Shown in pieces: positions 34,501-43,752 of a DNA stretch of 64,000 nt (position 1 is the stretch's first letter; each line of letters starts with the position of its first letter). Origin of the DNA: Amyelois transitella (taxonomy: Eukaryota > Arthropoda > Insecta > Lepidoptera > Pyralidae); NCBI RefSeq assembly GCF_032362555.1, contig NC_083536.1, positions 1,984,001-2,048,000 of the forward strand. The letters are read 5' to 3'. The notes beneath the pieces were generated by a model that worked only from the letters and a program-made list of their open reading frames with translations, did not search any database and was not told the DNA's origin. The translations under genes and the position numbers were made by a program.

Positions 34501-34675
34501 TCTATCATTACGAATTACGTTGTAATTAGCAATTCGCGGGGAGCGATTTGCGGGTTTGAGGAAAGTTTCTTCCACCAAGAGAATGTCGACTTGATGGTCG
34601 ACGAGGTACTTACTGACTTCCTCTCTTTGTTCAGAGAGGCCATCAGCGTTGAAGAACGCCAAGGTCAGGGAGACT
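31529..34675 (-). mobile_element. Jockey-like LINE inserted in Helitron copy B
   Basis: The element is flanked by an 11-bp duplication AAAATGCAATC (31518-31528 and 34676-34686). A poly(T) run of about 31 bases at 31529-31559 is the poly(A) tail seen from the plus strand. The 5' end is truncated just inside ORF2, so ORF1 is missing. It is markedly GC-richer than its surroundings. Comparison with copy A confirms the empty site. Confidence 0.95.
31738..34662 (-). CDS. Jockey-like LINE ORF2: endonuclease and reverse transcriptase, open
   Basis: About 974 residues have no break. The APE-type endonuclease keeps E31/E32 (LLVEETFL), D130 (LAGDFNSKS) and SDH at 204-206. The RT has the DVATAFDKVWH block near 593-603, GVPQGSVLSPTL near 649-660 and the LYADDTALY active site with YADD at 679-682. 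A basic C-terminal region follows. The first residues of the endonuclease were lost by 5' truncation: reading continues upstream of 34662 only to the junction at 34675, and no ATG begins it. Catalytic motifs are complete but the element has lost its promoter. Confidence 0.92.
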   Translation of the reverse strand: MAFFNADGLSEQREEVSKYLVDHQVDILLVEETFLKPANRSPRIANYNVIRNDRVGPKGGTLIYYKRCLHCIPLPPPTLENIECSILRLSMTGHQSVNIASCYLPPAKRLLESDLKSLFDLGNATILAGDFNSKSILFNSATDSSNGLALQRLMDELDFEVVAPVAPTHYPRIVSHTPSVIDMALIKNIALEVVALEVHAELESDHRPVLLQLGPVDNGQPVHHRTVTDWKKLSAALDRPSPDLDDIPDRITTPDETDHAILRLTNHLQSAVIGCTRRVASMDPTHRWELPDDVRDLMRRKNAATRHYDAYPTEDARLELRSLQRQVREKIRELRNERWDNTLSQFQPSHTTFWNLTRALRSNRIEPAPPLNRPDGSIAFEDEEKAECLAVNLEQQCSPSLEPVDPGHLAEVNNVAETLTPANSDESLPDTPLRPTTLEVDVDVVDEDEVEEIIKSYRPRKAPGADGISNNVLKRLPQSLLILLVCIFNAALENCTFPNAWKSATVIGIPKPGKDPANPSSYRPISLLNTMGKIFERIILARLKDYIESKSLIPDEQFGFRAKHSCVQQVHRLTEHILFNKNKGWKTGSVFFDVATAFDKVWHQGLIFKLVRMGLPSSLVRILRDFLSNRSFRYRLEGCLSSPRPIRAGVPQGSVLSPTLYSLYTSDFPRTPNVEVALYADDTALYSSHKQSTTIVKRLQQAIRALEEWFRLWRIEVNPTKSTAVYFSRDPNITTRPRRGGSTPIVGTLQIYGRPIPWAKQAKYLGVTLDSRMTFGPHIKRVKNRAALYLYKLSPMIVNPKMSFRNKLTLYKLCIRPVLSFASVCFAHAAKSNIVLLQRIQNRFLRKATGAPRYTRMSDLHRELEIPSIIRYFKETSQRFFERASSHPNPLVVQAANYAPAPNARYRRPRDILSDPDDPITAAVPPSDPLPSQQRHRADIVAYIHRVRRRTRRSRTSGRFTRYRPAAAPGGSAT

Positions 34676-35006
34676 AAAATGCAATCAAAATCATAGAAGT
34701 CTTATTGATTGTCGAACGACAAACGATAGCGACTTTTACATTACATGGTGGCGCCATCTATTGCTACATTATCAAACAAATTGTTCATTGAAGGAATAAA
34801 TTTTCTAATCTTTTGCATATCAAAAATTAACACTTATTAGGATTCCGTCGTACCTTAAGGGTAAAAATGAGACCCTATTACTCGACTTCGGTGTTCGGCT
34901 GTCTAACAGTTCGTCTGTCCGCTCACCCATCCTCCTGTCACCAGGCGTGTCTCATGATCCGTATTAGCTAGACAGGTGACATTTTCACAGATTATAAATT
35001 TCTGTT

Positions 35007-37653
35007 TATTTATTTATTTATTTATTTATTTAAACTTTATTGCACAAAAACAAAAAAATGTACAAAAGGCGGACTTAATGCCGCTTGGCATTCTCTACCA
35101 GTCAACCAGTTGACCAAACAGAAAAAACTTTAAGTTGGTGGTGCGATAAAGTGCACATGCATACTGACAAAATACATACATTACAAAAAGAAAATGCGTA
35201 AATACATACAATATATATATACATAATATACACTATAAATACATATTATTATACATACATAAAATATATAATTAGGATATATAATTAGGATGACCCATCA
35301 TTAATCTGCCGAAGAAAGAACCCCTTCACAGCATGTTTGAACGCAGAGCGACTAGGAGCTCTCCTAATCATTTCAGGAAGAGCATTCCAGAGCCTTACAG
35401 CCTGAACCTGGAAAGATTTCTCCAAAAAAGTAGACCGGAACAGAGGAGTACGCAGAGTCAGGTTGTCTGAAGAGCGAAGAGAACGGGAATGGGTGGAACT
35501 CAGAAGCGGGAATTTAGATTTTAAGTAAAGAGGAGAGTGAGCATCATTGAGTAGAGAGTACAAAAAACAAAGAATTCTGGCTTTACGACGTTCAGGAATA
35601 GGAAGCCATGATAACTGCGAACGAAAAGAAGAAATATGATCGTATTTACGGATATTAAAAATAAAGCGAATACAGTTGTTGGCTAATCTGTCGAGTTTAA
35701 TGAGAAGGACTTGAGTAAGATCGCAGTAACACACGTCGGCATAATCAATAGTAGGAATGACTAAAGATTGGACGAGGGAGATTTTGGTTCTCAGAGGAAG
35801 GAAGTTCTTTAGTCTATAAAGAGAACGAAGCATACCAGTTACTTTACGGCAGACCTCAGTGACGTGAGGAACCCAGCTAAAAGTTGAATCGATCTGCAGT
35901 CCAAGGTCTTTTACGCTGGGGCAGTAAGGGATCGTAACATTATTAAATTTAACGGGATTGATAGCCTCGAAATTAATATTACAAATTTGCCGGGAGCTTC
36001 CTATAATTATAGCCTGGCATTTACCCGGGTTTACAACTACTCCGTACTTAGTCGACCAGTCTGCAATAATGCTAAGATCCCTGTTAATGAGCGCAACCGA
36101 GGAGTCAATACCCTCACAATCGCATGAGTGGTAGAGTTGCAGGTCGTCTGCATAAAGATGAAAAGAGGAAGAAAGGAGTAAAGTAAGAGAGTGGATGAAG
36201 ATAGAGAACAGGAGAGGGGACAATATGCCACCTTGGGGAACGCCAGAAACAAGGTCACGCCAACTTGAGATATTTTGCTCAACACGGACTGCTTGCTGTC
36301 GGCCACGAAGATAAGAGGCGAACCAATCGAGGACCACTGGAGAGAGATTAAGGCGAGCAAGTAAAGCAAGGAGAACATCGTAATCTACCGTATTAAAAGC
36401 ATTGGAGAAATCAATAAGTACAAGGATGGTCACCCTGCCGTGCTCCATGCCATTTCTGATGTCCTCAGTCACCTTCAACAACGCAGTACCCGTGCTGTGT
36501 CCCGGGCGGAATCCCGATTGAAATTCACTGAGCAGTCCATTAGAAAGAACAAGAGAGGATAGTTGGGAATACACTGCTGCTTCAAGAATTTTAGAGAAAA
36601 ATGGAAGAATAGATATAGGACGATAATGATTTAAGCTGCCAGGATTGTTAGTTTTAGGTAGAGGAATCACAAATGCCTTCCGCCATAAGGAAGGGAATAC
36701 ACCTGAACTAAGGGAATAGTTAATGATGTGAGTGAGAGCCGGAAGAATGAAGTCCAAAAGAAGAAGAATCATGCGGAGATTAATTCCATCGATCCCCATG
36801 GCTTTTGTTTTTATGGAAAGGACAATTTTTTTAACGTCTTCAATGGTCACTGTAGAAAAGGAAAACGTGTCAGGTAGCAAACAAGGTAAGGAGTTTAAAT
36901 ATGAAATAGTTTGCAACCTAGATGAAGGATCCAGAGAAGTAGTGGAAGTAAAATGATCATTTATCTCATCTAGAGAAAAGGAGGAATTGAATACCTTGGA
37001 ATTACCCTTACCTACACCTTGGCTTTTGAGGAACTTCCACACATCAGCAGGAGAAGAATTCGATATGCTTTCATGGAAATACCGACGTTTCGCGGACCTC
37101 ACCATACGATTACAAAGATTTCGTGCCCTCTTAAATATATCCCAATTGTCATCAGAACGATCACGTTTAAATTTTAAGAATGCTCGATTACGTTTTGCCA
37201 TGGCCATGCGCACTCCCCTGGTCATCCACGGACAAGGAGGTCGTTTAATTTTTACACGACGGAATGGAGCATGACGATCAAAAAGAGAAACAATTGAGCT
37301 ATTAAGAAGGCCAACCTTGGATTCCACGGTATCAGCAGCTAATATGGCATCCCAGTCAGTGCCAGCAGCATCAGTACGCAGCGCTTCAATATCCAGCCCA
37401 GCAAAGTTGCGCATTAAAACTGACTTTGCCTTAATCTTAGTGGTGTGAATCCTGTAAGAAGCGTAGATAAGGTCATGTCGAGAAAATGCTGGAGCAGGAT
37501 GCTGACCATGAAGCATGATATTATCGAGTGATGAGGTAAATATGTGGTCAAGCCAGGTGTCAGGGGAGTCCTTATTGACGTGAGTGGCATTAAAAGGAAG
37601 AACCGAAAGATTGAAGGAGTCAACAATATCACGAAGTTTACAAGAAGAAGAGG
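35007..37653 (-). mobile_element. 5'-truncated I-like LINE inserted in Helitron copy B
   Basis: A 7-bp duplication TTCTGTT lies at 35000-35006 and 37654-37660, and copy A gives the empty site. The (TTTA)n run at 35007-35030 is the tail, with AATAAAG beside it on the minus strand. ORF2 enters midway through the endonuclease. Confidence 0.92.
35285..37653 (-). CDS. I-like LINE ORF2, C-terminal part of EN plus RT, open
   Basis: About 789 residues remain open. The partial endonuclease ends with FSRHDLIYASY. The RT has LIDFSNAFNTVDYDVLLALL, SGVPQGGILSPLLFSIF and the HLYADDLQLYHSC active site. The C terminus holds a YADVCYC...LDRLANNCIRFIF block and LSWLPIPERRKARIL. It is related in layout and motifs to the LINE at 52247-55005 but distinct in sequence. 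No stop is seen; truncation alone inactivates it. Confidence 0.9.
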
Positions 37654-38261
37654 TTCTGTTGACGTTCAAATAAAAATACTAAAACTGTATACATACCAAA
37701 TTTCATCAAAATCGGTCTAGATAGGCCGTAAAAGCGGAACGATGATTCACCCCCCCCCTTCAGGCGTGAAAGCCGAACGATGATTTCCATACAAACTTTC
37801 ACCCCCCCCCCATTTGACTATTTTGGAGGTCGATTTTCGAAAAAAAAAGTAGCCTATGTTTGAACGCGATTCTTAAACTATATACATATCAAATTTCATT
37901 AAAATCGGTTCAGCGGTTCAGGCGTGAAAGCGGAACGATGATTTTCATACAAACTTTCACTCCCCCACCATTTGACTACTTTGGGGGTTGATTTTTGAAA
38001 AAAAAATAGCTTATGTTTGAATGCGGGTCTTAAAATATTAGTACATACCTTTCATCAAAATCGGTTCAGCGGGTCAGGCGTGAAAGCGGAACGATGATTT
38101 TCATACAAACTTTCACCCCATTTGAGTATTTTGGGGGTCGATTTTTGAAAAAAAAAACGTAGCCTATGTTTGAACGCGGCTTTTAAACTATATACATACC
38201 AAATTTCATCAAAATCGGTTCAGCGGTTCAGGCGTGAATATACATCTATACTATCCACTCA

Positions 38262-38500
38262 AGTCATCGTCCTCATCATCAGTTAGATTGTCGTTGCTGG
38301 CAGCATTTTCTGTAAAAATAAAATCATAAACAATTAAAAAATAGAATGACAAATATAATAAATTACAAGCCAAAAGTCAAAGTACGGTACCTGGTTCATG
38401 AAGTGATTCGCTAACGAATCCGGGTAATTGGTCACCATCAAACCAATGAAAACGGTACTGGTTATCTTCTAACGTCCATCCATTATTTTCCGGAGTAAAA
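38262..38500 (-). pseudogene. Candidate pair of short exons, unknown protein
   Basis: On the minus strand 38500-38393 reads ENNGWTLEDNQYRFHWFDGD up to a donor CCAG|GTACCG. After a short intron, acceptor TTTACAG precedes an acidic tail with DDEDDDLSG and a stop near 38262. An intact intron argues against a processed copy. A tryptophan-rich block followed by an acidic tail is common in insect transposon-associated proteins, but I cannot assign it. Confidence 0.35.
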
Positions 38501-40093
38501 TAGATTTAATAAATGATGAAAATTCAAATGATTATTTTGATGATGAAGATGATTAAGAGACAATAAAATAATAATTCAATTGATTAATCATAATTAATTA
38601 TTTTCTTATTGAAATTATTATAATAGATATATTTTTGAAAGGCTATTGCTACAAAAAAATTCATTTTCCCCTATTTATATGCAATATATTATATTATTTT
38701 AAAAATGATTACTTATTATTTTAATTATAAATTTCATCGTATTTGAATAGATATGCAAAAATATGAAATTGAAAACAGTAAGTACTTTTCAAATATTAGA
38801 TATTTTACTCTGACGCGCATGCGCATTGTGCTATCGCGCTCATACTCGAGGCTGAGTAATTCTTGTGTTTAAGGGGTGTTTGGTCATTACAAACTGTCTG
38901 ACTGATTTAATACAACTTTGTAATAGTTATCTGAATAACATATATAAAAGTCAGACATTTAAAAATAAATTAAGTTATTTTTTTTTTTTGATAGAGCTTC
39001 AAAGCGTCTGACAAAAGTTCTGGCGCATGGAAAGCGTCTGACTTCTCTGATATGACTTCAGAGTAATATTCTATAAAATATATATAAAAATCAGTCATAA
39101 AAATTTAAGTTAAGTAACTGTGATTTTTAGTTACCTTTCTCGCCTGGTACCTGCGCAGGTGTCACCGGGCAAGTCTCACAAACATGCAGGTATTAAAAGT
39201 ACATGAAAGACTATATTATTAGATCGCAAAATTAGAAACAATATTTTCCGGGTATCAAAACCTCGTGCGAGAAAGAACTTTATCCCCTTTGTGGATCTTG
39301 AATAGCGTTCAGATCGTTACAAAACACCTATTTACTTCCCTTTTAGCGCTTGAAAATATAATTAACGCCTTTGTATCTCTACTGTACCGCTTAAGGAGTC
39401 AGTTGACGTCTACCTGTTGCCCGCTTAGCACCCATAGAGGTAGTATAAAACCATTTTACCGCTAACAGAGTTAATTTTCGCTTATTTACCACTCTTGTAT
39501 CGCTAACAGATCCTGTTACCGCTATTTTAACTTTCTTATAGCATTGATTGTACCTCTTAGCCAATTACCATAACTCTTGTATACCATCATTATACAACCT
39601 TAAGTAATATAAAAATTGTGCCTAATTCGGGGGTAAAGTAGGGTTAGAGCGCGCTCTAACACTAATTTGAAACACCCATAAACCACTTTAGAATCTAGTT
39701 AGCGCTTTTATAGACTTATTATAAATCTTACTTTAGCGCCTAATTGTTACTTGGGTACTGAGAATCGAAAGATCCATTCTTTAGAAAATAAGTTGTGTCT
39801 TACGGCTCTGGGATCTTGGACTATATTAGACTTAAAAAAATGTAACATGAAACATTATATTTTCATTATTATATGGCACATAAGTTAATTAGATGGTCAG
39901 TCATTTTTAACTTGATTGGCACTTAAGATAAATGGCTGGGTACTATTAATTTTGGGCTATATCACTTCATGCTTTTTGGTTCACTCTGAAAATTAACTGC
40001 ATAATCACTTAAATCTTTCTTCCATACTCTGAAAAATAAGAGCTTAGTGCCATTTGTATTAAGCGACATATATCTTTAAATATATAAATATAT
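38501..40093. other. AT-rich region, no gene recognised
   Basis: Short open reads only. Two related segments near 38880-38960 and 39045-39110 both carry a GTCTGAC/TCTGA motif and AACATATATAAAAGTCAG-like sequence. A GAGCGCGCTC palindrome lies near 39650. None of this points to a known element. Confidence 0.4.
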
Positions 40094-40260
40094 ACAGGTC
40101 AAATTACACAGATTGAGTTAGCCTCGAAGTATGTTCGAGACTTGTGTTACGAGATACCTACTAACTCAACGATACTTTATTTTATTAATAAATACTTATA
40201 TAGATAAACATCCAAGACCCAGGCCAATCAGACAAAGTTCTTTTCTCATCTTTGCGATTA
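40094..40260 (-). repeat. Headless SINE copy
   Basis: This matches the body of the SINE at 51582-51847 (ATTGAGTTAGCCTCGAAG, ACATCCAAGACCCAGGCC) but lacks the tRNA-derived part, diverging after TTCTCATC. Confidence 0.75.
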
Positions 40261-40451
40261 AAGCTCCGTTTTATTTGGTAGTAGCATCACTAATTCAATT
40301 GATTTAATTAAATTTCAATTAAGTTTACCCCATTAAAATAGTTCAAGAAGATTTTTTGTTATGAATTTTTTTCCCAAAATTGGAACTTTAAATAGGTCTC
40401 CTGTACTGTTGCAAAAATGTCGCTTAAACCAAATAGCCTTTCACCCCTCGA

Positions 40452-40738
40452 TATAATGTTAAGAAAACGGAGTATATGATCTTTGGGGCTGACAGTAAAT
40501 GTTTAGAAGCAACTCCCAAAATCGTGTTAAATGAGGTGAACCTAAATAGAGTGAACACGTTTAAATATCTGGGACATTTTCTCACTGATGGCCTCAGAGA
40601 TGATATGGATATTGAGAGGGAGCGCAGGGCTTTGGCGGTACGAGGAAATATGTTGGCCAGGAGATTTACCCGTTGTACTAAAATTGTTAAAATCACGCTC
40701 TTCAAAGCGTACTGTCAGAGCATGTACACGAGTCCTCT
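40452..40738 (+). pseudogene. LINE ORF2 C-terminal fragment, first tandem copy
   Basis: It encodes EYMIFGADSKCLEA, NTFKYLGHFLTDGLRDD and RRALAVRGNMLARR, then breaks at YTSPL. It is almost identical to 42182-42470. The abrupt left edge, at TATAATGTTAAG, is the same point where the mariner splits the second copy. Confidence 0.8.
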
Positions 40739-40858
40739 TTCGTCGTCCCCGTACAGGATGTAGAATTAATGGTGTTAGTATTAATAAGATCAGTTATGCT
40801 CCACAAATGAAATGTTGCGTTTTTGTGAGGCGTACGCTAAGGAGCATGGTCTTATATA

Positions 40859-42179
40859 CATTCAGTCAGAAAAGTATCGGGAATGGATTATTTATTTATG
40901 GTTCCAAATTCAAATTTTTGTTTTTTTTGTTGTTGTTAGATTGGCACAACTGTTTTCCATTTTGGCGTGGAGTTTGAGTTGCATCTGTTGTTTACATTAA
41001 ATACAGTGCTATTTTTAGTTATATCATATCTAGTGTGTATTGCTAATTTCATAATGGATAAAAACATCGAACAAAGAGTTTGTCTTAAATTTTGCATTGC
41101 CAATGGAATATCGTGTTCGGAGTCACTGAAAATGTTACAGAAGGCTTACGGTGAATCGACTTTATCAAAAACTCGTGCTTATGAGTGGTACAAAGCGTTC
41201 AAAAGCGGTCGAGATGTGATGGAAGATTTGCCTCGCTCTGGTAGGCCATCAACGTCCGCAACTGAAGTTAACATCGCAAAAGTGAAGGAAATAGTGACTG
41301 AAAATCCTCATTCAACTTTGAGAGAGATAGCCACCGAACTTTCTGTATCTCACGAGTCGATCCGTACCATTTTAACTAATAATTTGGGTATGAAACATGT
41401 TGCCGCTCGGCTAGTCCCAAAAGACCTGAATTTTTTTCAAAAACTCAATCGCATGAGAGTCGCTGAGGACATGCTAGAACGAGTCAATTCCGACCCAACA
41501 TTCATGAAACGCATTGTTACTGGTGACGAGACGTGGGTTTACGAGTTTGACATGCAAACTAGTCAACAAGCTTCGGAGTGGCGCCTTCCAACTGAACCGA
41601 AACCAAAAAAACCACGCCAAAGTCGTTCAAAAGTCAAAGTCATGTTGACTGTTTTCTTTGACTATCGCGGTGTTGTGCACTCGGAATTCTTGCCGGAAGG
41701 TCAAACGGTAAATAAGGAATATTATTTGAGTGTTATGCGGCGTTTAAGAGAGCAAATCCGACGAAAAAGGCCAGATTTGTGGAAAGAAAATTCTTGGATT
41801 TTGCACCATGATAATGCACCTTCGCACAAGGCCATCATTGTGAACGAATTTTTAACCAAACACTCAACAAATACCATCGAGCAACCACCATATTCACCAG
41901 ATATGGCTCCAGCCGACTTTTTTCTTTTTCCTAAACTCAAATTACCACTTCGTGGCACCCGTTTTCAATCGGTAGAAGACATAAAAGAGAATTCGCGGCG
42001 AGAACTGACCTCAATTCCGGAAACAGCGTTTAAAAAATGTTTTGATGATTGAATTATTCGTTGGCGTAAGTGTATCGTTTCTAAAGGAGCATATTTTGAA
42101 GGTGATAAAATAAATTTGGATGAATAACAAACAGTTTGTGTATTATTGATCTTTTCCTGCTACTTTCTTGACAGAGTAG
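40859..42179 (+). mobile_element. mariner element with TA target duplication
   Basis: About 1.32 kb lies between TA dinucleotides (40857-40858 and 42180-42181). The ends pair imperfectly: TCAGTCAGAAAAGTATCGGG at the left and TCTGTCAAGAAAGTAGCAGG read inward from the right, about 19 of 26 matching. It splits a LINE codon run that rejoins exactly across one TA. Confidence 0.88.
41054..42052 (+). pseudogene. mariner transposase with one premature stop
   Basis: This is the cut-and-paste transposase of the Tc1/mariner group, D,D34D type. An N-terminal paired helix-turn-helix region (residues 1-115) is followed by the catalytic core with D158 (TGDETWVYEFD), D253 (HHDNAPSHKA) and D288 (YSPDMAPADFFLFPKLK); 34 residues separate the last two. 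The first Met at 41054 gives the usual length. A TGA at 42050-42052 stops the reading at 332 residues, but the frame continues for 24 codons with typical mariner C-terminal sequence (YFEGDKINLDE) to TAA at 42125. The stop probably replaced a Trp codon. Confidence 0.9.
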
Positions 42180-42866
42180 TATAATGTTAAGAAAACGGAG
42201 TATATGATCTTTGGGGCTGACAGTAAATGTTTAGAAGCAACTCCCAAAATCGTGTTAAATGAGGTGAACCTAAATATGTAGAGTGAACAGGATTAAATAT
42301 CTGGGCCATTTTCTCACTGATGGCCTCAGAGATGATATGGATATTGAGAGGGAGCGCAGGGCTTTGGCGGTACGAGGAAATATGTTGGCCAGGAGATTTA
42401 CCCGTTGTACTAAAATTGTTAAAATCACGCTCTTCAAAGCGTACTGTCAGAGCATGTACACGAGTCCTCTTTGGCTACACTACAACAAGTCATCGCTAAA
42501 CACCCTGCGAGTCCAATACAAGTATATTTTCAGAATGCTGTTGAATCTTCCTAAGCATTGTAGTGCCTCCGGTATGTTTGCCGAAAACCGGACTGATGGC
42601 TTCAATGCTATTATTCGGAAGAAAGCGACATCACTACTGAGAAGAGTGCGGGAAAGTGAAAACAAAGGGAAATCACGAGGATGATGAATGCAACGGAATG
42701 CTACCATTCATCGGTTTTGTCGTCCTCCTGATTTCTCTGGCAGCTATCAAATAATTTAAGTTAGATATTAAGTTAGTGTAAGTACTAACATAATTATTTT
42801 AAGTCTCTTGTACTAACATTTTTATGGATCATAGTTATCTGAAAATAAAGAAATAAAAATAATTTT

Positions 42867-43206
42867 AACCCGCGAGCACTCGCGCTATGAGCATTTTGTT
42901 CACAGAAACTTGAAACACGCGCCATTTGTCAAAATTATTCGTACGAGCATCGTTCTTTCGGTAGCTGAGTTTTAACCCTACTCCCGCCCCCGGATACAGT
43001 TCGCTTTTCGCCAGTGTGTGCAAGTCGCTCAGACGAGGAGGTTTATTGCGCCGTCACATCATGCGGCGTTTTGCTCATCGCGCGAGTGTCGACGTAAGTA
43101 CTTTTCTTCTCATGACTTATTTTGTTTTCATCATATTGATAGATTTACTGCTACTTTTATGTAATATTATAGTTTTAAATTACCGTCATAGAACACTATA
43201 TCTATA

Positions 43207-43237
<31 letters not shown>

Positions 43238-43239
43238 CT
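42867..43239. other. Spacer with GC-rich block and a strong splice donor
   Basis: Bases 42890-43095 are GC-rich and end in GTGTCGAC|GTAAGTACTT, a good donor. A (TA)n run lies at 43208-43236. It may be 5' UTR of the following LINE or a host first exon; I cannot decide. Confidence 0.35.
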
Positions 43240-43304
43240 ATATTGTCTCCAAAAGCAGAAGCTTACCAGACTTAAGGGGTTACGGTATACAAAGATTACA
43301 GGAC

Positions 43305-43640
43305 ATGGAGAACTCTAATAAAGACCTTGAAAAAAAGCTAGCATCAGCGCATCAGGAAATAGATACTATAAATACTGAAAATACAAAACTCAAGAAAATT
43401 ATGTCAAGTAAGGATCAGAAACTTTCACAACTACTGAATATCTGCGGATCAACAAAGAAACCAGCAAAGCAAAAATCTTGTAAACCAATATTATTGAACC
43501 ATAGTTGTACTCATCTCGGTAAGTCGCCCAGAGATGGAGCTAGTAGCACCGACGACGGCAGGGAAAGTAATGAAGACTCCAAGGATGACAGTGGTAGACA
43601 GCAAAAAGAGCAAGTAGTGTTGAATGTTGATAAACAAAAT
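43305..43640 (+). pseudogene. LINE ORF1, N-terminal coiled coil
   Basis: The reading starts MENSNKDLEKKLASA and continues with heptad-type Leu/Lys/Glu sequence to about residue 45, then a Lys-rich and Ser/Asp-rich linker. It stops where the minus-strand LINE tail (TTTA)n begins. Such a coiled coil before an SGNH domain is typical of ORF1 in this LINE group; it would bind the element's RNA. Confidence 0.65.
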
Positions 43641-43752
43641 TTTATTTATTTATTTATTTATTAACAATAACCAACCCTATCATTACAGTGTTACCCAATG
43701 CGATAGAGTAGCTAATTAAATTACAATTATATTAAGCAAAATATTTGTGTAC

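Larger units (their letters stand above)
30539..38240 (-). mobile_element. Non-autonomous Helitron, copy B, split by two LINEs
   Basis: This is the reverse-strand counterpart of copy A at 18092-20113. Its 3' end, read on the minus strand, has GCGGGCGAAGC and GGCGGGCAAAAGCTAG, complete here. The minisatellite (30670-30790), AT-rich body, 34690-35000 segment and tandem repeats (37680-38240) match A in order. Two LINEs sit inside with clean target duplications. Without them the length is about 1.86 kb. The 5' terminus near 38240 is lost. Confidence 0.85.
40745..42866 (+). mobile_element. LINE fragment carrying a mariner
   Basis: It begins in the RT (GCRINGVSINKISYA; the DD of the active site is deleted) and reaches CEAYAKEHGLIY at 40858. 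The mariner then intervenes, and the reading resumes with NVKKTEYMIFG at 42182 and runs to RRVRESENKGK near 42680. A 3' UTR with AATAAAG follows, ending near 42866. It is the same family as 2801-3452. Several frameshifts are present. Confidence 0.8.

Noticed and set aside
35285..37653. Treating the LINE ORFs at 35 kb and 52 kb as host genes
   Set aside because: Both have target duplications, tails, 5' truncation and RT/EN motifs; many gene catalogues list such sequences as proteins, but they are retrotransposons.
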